This document shows positions 60,889 through 64,000 of a stretch of 64,000 nt of DNA, piece by piece (positions within the stretch are counted from its first letter, which is position 1; each line of letters begins with the position of its first letter). The translations under genes and the position numbers were made by a program. Below the pieces are notes generated by a model that was not told the origin of the DNA, did not search any database, and was given only the letters and a program-made list of their open reading frames with translations. The DNA is from Actinomyces israelii DSM 43320 (GTDB lineage: Bacteria; Actinomycetota; Actinomycetes; Actinomycetales; Actinomycetaceae): positions 1 to 64,000 of the forward strand of contig NZ_JONS01000001.1 of assembly GCF_000711965.1 (NCBI RefSeq), in the 5' to 3' direction.

Positions 60889-62328
60889 TCAGCCCAGGGA
60901 GTCCAGGACGATGTTGAGGCCCTCGCCCATGGTGGGGTGGGTGATGACGGCGTCGCGCACCTGGCGCCAGGTCAGGCCGCCCAGCATCGCCATCTGCACG
61001 CTGGTGACGACCTCACTGGCCTCGGCGCCGATAATGGCGGCGCCGAGGATCTCGTCGGTGTCGGCGTCGATCACGATCTTGTAGAAGCCCTCGGTTCGTC
61101 CCAGAGTCTTGGCTCGCGGCACCGCGGCTGTGGGGGTCTTGGCGATGCGGATGCTGTGGCCGGCCGCGCGGGCCTGCGCCTCGGTGAGCCCGACGTGCCC
61201 GAGCTCGGGGGTGGTGAACACGGCCCAGGGGATCAGGCGCCCGGAGGTGGAGGCCTCCTCGCCCGCCAGCAGGTCGCGCAGGACGCGGAAGTCGTTCCAG
61301 GAGGCGTGGGTGAACTGCGGGCTCCCGGCCACGTCGCCGGCGGCGTAGACGCCCTCGGCGCTGGTGCGCAGGTGGTCGTCCACCTTGATAAAGCCGCGCT
61401 CGGTGGTCTCCACCCCGGCGGCCTCCAGGCCGAGGCCCGCGGTCACGGGGGTGCGCCCCAGGGCGACGAGCAGGTGGGAGCCGGCCGCCTCGCGACCGTC
61501 CCGGGCGGTCACGACGACGCCTCCGTCCTCGCCGGCGCCCACCCGCGCGGCGCGGGCTCCGGTGAGGATCGTGACGCCGAGGGCCTCCAGGCCGGCGGCG
61601 ACCTCGGCGGCGACATCGTCGTCCTCGCGGTCCAGGATGTGCTCGCCCGCGTGCAGGAGCGTGACCGGGACGCCGAGCAGCCCCATGAGCGAGGCCATCT
61701 CGACGCCGATGACCCCGCCGCCGAGCACCACCAGGCGGTCGGGCAGCCCGGGCAGGGCCAGCAGGTCCTCGCTGGTCCAGCGGGGCACGTCGGCCAGCCC
61801 CTCAATCGGGGGGAGGGACGGCGTGGTGCCAGTGTTGATGAGCACCTTGGCGCCGCGCACGCGCCGGGCGGTGCCGTCGGCCAGGGCGATCTCCACGGTG
61901 CGCTCGGCGACGAAGCGGGCCGTGCCCTTGACGAAGTCCATGCCGGAGGCGGGGAACATCGTCTCGTGGGCGGCCACCATGGCGCCCACGACGCCCTCCT
62001 TGCGCGCCCGCAGGGCGGCCAGGTCGATGCGGGCCCGCCCCAGGGCGGGGGCGCCGCCGTCGCTCTCGGGCAGGGCGACGCCGTGGGCGGCCGAGCCCTG
62101 GACCTCTCTCAGGACGCGGGCGGCGGAGATGAGGGTCTTGGTGGGGATGCAGGCCACGTTGATGCAGGTGCCGCCGACCTTGTCGCGCTCGACCATGACG
62201 ACGCGGTCGCCCTTCTTGGCGCGCAGCATGGCCAGGGACTTTCCCGCCTTGCCCCCGCCGACGACGAGCAGGTCGACGTCCTCGGTCGGCGCGCTGCCGG
62301 TGAAGCCGGTTGTGATGGTGTGGGTCAT
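60889..62328 (-). CDS. Class I pyridine nucleotide-disulfide oxidoreductase (mercuric reductase/Lpd-like)
   Basis: The 479-residue flavoprotein has the FAD motif DLLVVGGGKAGKSLAML, the redox disulfide GGTCINVACIPTKTL (Cys55 and Cys60), the NAD(P) motif VVLGGGVIGVEMASLMG, the GVYAAGDV FAD site and the C-terminal THPTMGEGLN with the catalytic His. It lacks the extra N-terminal HMA domain and the C-terminal Cys pair of true mercuric reductases. It is best described as a dithiol oxidoreductase of unknown partner; no lipoyl enzyme genes are near. Confidence 0.88.
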   Translation of the reverse strand: MTHTITTGFTGSAPTEDVDLLVVGGGKAGKSLAMLRAKKGDRVVMVERDKVGGTCINVACIPTKTLISAARVLREVQGSAAHGVALPESDGGAPALGRARIDLAALRARKEGVVGAMVAAHETMFPASGMDFVKGTARFVAERTVEIALADGTARRVRGAKVLINTGTTPSLPPIEGLADVPRWTSEDLLALPGLPDRLVVLGGGVIGVEMASLMGLLGVPVTLLHAGEHILDREDDDVAAEVAAGLEALGVTILTGARAARVGAGEDGGVVVTARDGREAAGSHLLVALGRTPVTAGLGLEAAGVETTERGFIKVDDHLRTSAEGVYAAGDVAGSPQFTHASWNDFRVLRDLLAGEEASTSGRLIPWAVFTTPELGHVGLTEAQARAAGHSIRIAKTPTAAVPRAKTLGRTEGFYKIVIDADTDEILGAAIIGAEASEVVTSVQMAMLGGLTWRQVRDAVITHPTMGEGLNIVLDSLG

Positions 62329-62570
62329 GGATGCGTCTCCTCACGCAGGGCTGCGGCCGGCGGACTCGGTGTCGGCCGGCACTGGACGGACGGCCGGGCG
62401 GCCGCTGTCGGCAGGGCGAACAGGCCGCGACCGACTTCTATTCCATCCGCTTATCTTTCCGCTCCCGCGCGCATGTGGTCTTTATTGACTCCCGGTCGCT
62501 CGCGCCGTCACGCACCGTGCGCGTCAAGATGCACCCCGGACACCGGCGCCATTGGTGCGAGGATCTCCCC

Positions 62571-63221
62571 ATGACCCCCGCAGCAGCCCCGGGCTCAGCG
62601 CCCGCCCTGTCGTCGGGCCCGCTGACCGGCGACGTCGTCCGGCTCGAGCCCCTGGAGCCCGGGCACGTGCCCGGGCTGCGCGAGGCCGCCGTCGGCGCGG
62701 GGACGAGCGCCTTCGCGACCGTGCCCGCCCCCGAGGACGTTGCGGCCTACGTGACCGGCTCGATCGCGCGCCGCCAGGCCGGCTCCTACGCGCCTTTCGC
62801 GCAGGTCGAGGCCGCCACCGGCCGCGTCGTCGGGCACACCGCCTACCTGACGCCGCGGTGGATGCCGGGCGGGCGGCTCTTCGCCGTCGAGGTCGGCTCC
62901 TCGTGGCTGTCCCCCGCCGCCCGCGGCACGGCGGTCAACCCGGCCGCCAAGCTCCTGCTCATGACCCGGGCCTTCGAGGACTGGGGCGTGGACCGCCTCG
63001 ACATCAAGACCGACGCCCGCAACGACGTCGCCCGGCGCGCCATCGCCGGCACCGGCGCCCGCTTCGAGGCCGTTCTGCACGCCTGGCAGCCCTCCCTGGC
63101 GCCCGGCGAGGAGGGGCGCGTGCGCGACACGGCCATGTTCTGCGTGACGGCGGACGACTGGCCCCGGGTGAGGGCCCATCTGGAGGAGCGCGTCGCCCGG
63201 CGCCTGGCCCGCGCCCGCTGA
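62571..63221 (+). CDS. GNAT-family N-acetyltransferase
   Basis: The 216-residue protein has the RimJ/RimL-like layout VVRLEPLEPGHVPGLREAA, the beta-strand FAVEVGSSWLSPAARGTAVNPAAKLLLMTRAFED (acetyl-CoA region) and RLDIKTDARNDVARRAIAGTGARFEAVL. GAGGA lies 8 bases before the ATG at 62571. Substrate, protein N-terminus or small amine, is unknown. It is apparently transcribed alone. Confidence 0.85.
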   Translation: MTPAAAPGSAPALSSGPLTGDVVRLEPLEPGHVPGLREAAVGAGTSAFATVPAPEDVAAYVTGSIARRQAGSYAPFAQVEAATGRVVGHTAYLTPRWMPGGRLFAVEVGSSWLSPAARGTAVNPAAKLLLMTRAFEDWGVDRLDIKTDARNDVARRAIAGTGARFEAVLHAWQPSLAPGEEGRVRDTAMFCVTADDWPRVRAHLEERVARRLARAR

Positions 63222-63317
63222 ACGGACCGGCGCGCCGTCGTCGTCCCGGCCCCATAGACTCCTGCCCGTCACGCCGGCGGCCGGCCCGCGCCACCGGTCG
63301 CGTCGTCGGAAGGATGC

Positions 63318-63911
63318 ATGATGAGTGAGCTGCTCGATCCCGCCGAGGTCCTCGCCGAGGAGACCGGCTGGCAGCCGGCGCTGGAGCGCACCGACCTGCT
63401 CGCCCACCCGGTGGCCGCGGCCCTGAAGGCGCTGGGAGGCTCCCCCGAGGGCGCGCGACTGGCCCGCCGGGCCCAGGTGGTTCAGATCGACCCGCGGTAC
63501 TCCGACACCGGTGCTCTCAACGAGCGCTACCGCCTGGATCCCGCGGCCACCGGCAACTGCGTCCTGGTGGCGGGCAAGCGCGCCGGCGAGCAGCGGGTCG
63601 CCGCCTGCGTCGTGCGCGCGACCGACTTCGCCGACGTCAACCACGTGGTGAAGAGGCTCATCGACGTCCACAAGGCCTCCTTCCTGCCGGTGGAGCGGGC
63701 CGTGGAGATGAGCGGCATGGAGTACGGCGGCATCACGCCGGTGGGCGTGCCCGCCGCCTGGCGGCTCCTTATCGACGCCGGGGTCGCGGCGCGCGCCACG
63801 GTGCTCATCGGCTCCGGCGTGCGCCGCTCCAAGCTCCTCGTGCCCGGGGCGCTGCTGGCGGCGCTGCCAGGCGCGGAGGTGATCCGGGGGCTCGGCGTCA
63901 CCCCGGCCTGA
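63318..63911 (+). CDS. YbaK/EbsC-family (ProX-like) aminoacyl-tRNA deacylase
   Basis: The 197-residue protein matches the YbaK domain: VVQIDPRYSDTGALNERY, NCVLVAGKRAGEQRVAACVV, the conserved Lys in HKASFLPVERAVEMSGMEYGGITPVG and the C-terminal VLIGSGVRRSKLLVPGALLA. Relatives hydrolyse mischarged tRNA-Pro or tRNA-Cys as free editing domains. The ATG-ATG start at 63318/63321 has GGAAGG just upstream. The rest of the window (63912-64000) holds no visible feature. Confidence 0.9.
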   Translation: MMSELLDPAEVLAEETGWQPALERTDLLAHPVAAALKALGGSPEGARLARRAQVVQIDPRYSDTGALNERYRLDPAATGNCVLVAGKRAGEQRVAACVVRATDFADVNHVVKRLIDVHKASFLPVERAVEMSGMEYGGITPVGVPAAWRLLIDAGVAARATVLIGSGVRRSKLLVPGALLAALPGAEVIRGLGVTPA

Positions 63912-64000
63912 CCCGGGGCGCACCCCGCCCCCTCGGCAACGACTGGCCCCTGGGCATGTGTTCTTCGGCATGCCGCGCCTCCTCGCGCGATGCGAGCAGG

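Noticed and set aside
60889-62328. Mercuric reductase (merA)
   Set aside because: The redox motif fits, but the N-terminal metal-binding domain and the C-terminal Cys pair are absent and no mer genes are nearby.
62329-62570. Regulatory element in the gap between the disulfide reductase and GNAT genes
   Set aside because: The stretch is somewhat AT-richer and must hold both promoters, but no clear hexamers or palindromes stand out.

Overview
The window is about 70% GC, tightly packed and uses many GTG starts. It carries pupylation genes, a four-repeat ribosomal protein S1, a DnaE2/ImuA'/ImuB SOS mutasome and an ANTAR regulator of the PdtaR type. The gene order coaE-rpsA-polA-thioesterase-pdtaR-tRNA-Leu-pyk followed by lgt-trpC-hisI-hisF is the classic actinobacterial housekeeping block. 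I infer a high-GC actinobacterium, most likely Actinomyces or a close relative; the genus is inference only.

Layout. 1-272: the last codons of an ISAs1-type transposase. 701-11436: housekeeping block with an unusual pyrrolidone-carboxylate peptidase/dephospho-CoA kinase fusion, a TPR-like protein, rpsA, polA, a PaaI-type thioesterase, an ANTAR response regulator, a short tRNA-Leu(CAA) and pyruvate kinase. 11640-13674: a scar holding a decayed Type ISP restriction-modification gene and a frame-damaged ClpP-fold (SDH-type) protease. 13856-18163: lgt, a TrpC-like protein lacking key catalytic residues, hisI, a small-membrane-protein pair and hisF; trpE, trpB and trpA are absent. 18222-26029: the pupylation operon trmI-arc-dop-pup-pafA plus an FKBP-like membrane protein, with no 20S proteasome genes. 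26154-31867: a methyltransferase remnant, a polysaccharide deacetylase, a Bcr-type efflux pump coupled to a site-2 protease, a RecB-like nuclease and an aldo/keto reductase. 32474-35889: a sugar-phosphate module (LacI-like operator, OPA antiporter, phosphatase, LacI regulator). 35920-45755: a small acidic protein, an NDH-2-like oxidoreductase, M3 peptidase, a TetR-regulated exporter, a GNAT/MazG-like fusion, a membrane protein and another MFS protein. 45942-49231: tRNA-Leu(GAG), hexose-phosphate mutarotase, HAD phosphatase, AI-2E-family membrane protein. 49246-58613: dnaE2 and imuA'-imuB, each with a LexA box, with an amino-acid permease and a SatD/DUF3307 pair between them. 58817-63911: PEBP-like protein, SDR, TrmL, flavin disulfide reductase, GNAT and a YbaK-like deacylase.

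How genes work together. The Pup genes can tag and untag proteins, but no proteasome is encoded beside them, and the ATPase lacks the C-terminal docking tail. DnaE2, ImuB and ImuA' form the SOS translesion machine. The antiporter, phosphatase and LacI regulator look like an uptake-and-dephosphorylation unit for a phosphorylated sugar or polyol. Short tandem repeats of 9-11 bp and a G8 tract recur, and two of them lie within frame-disrupted genes. No CRISPR array and no intact mobile element were seen.
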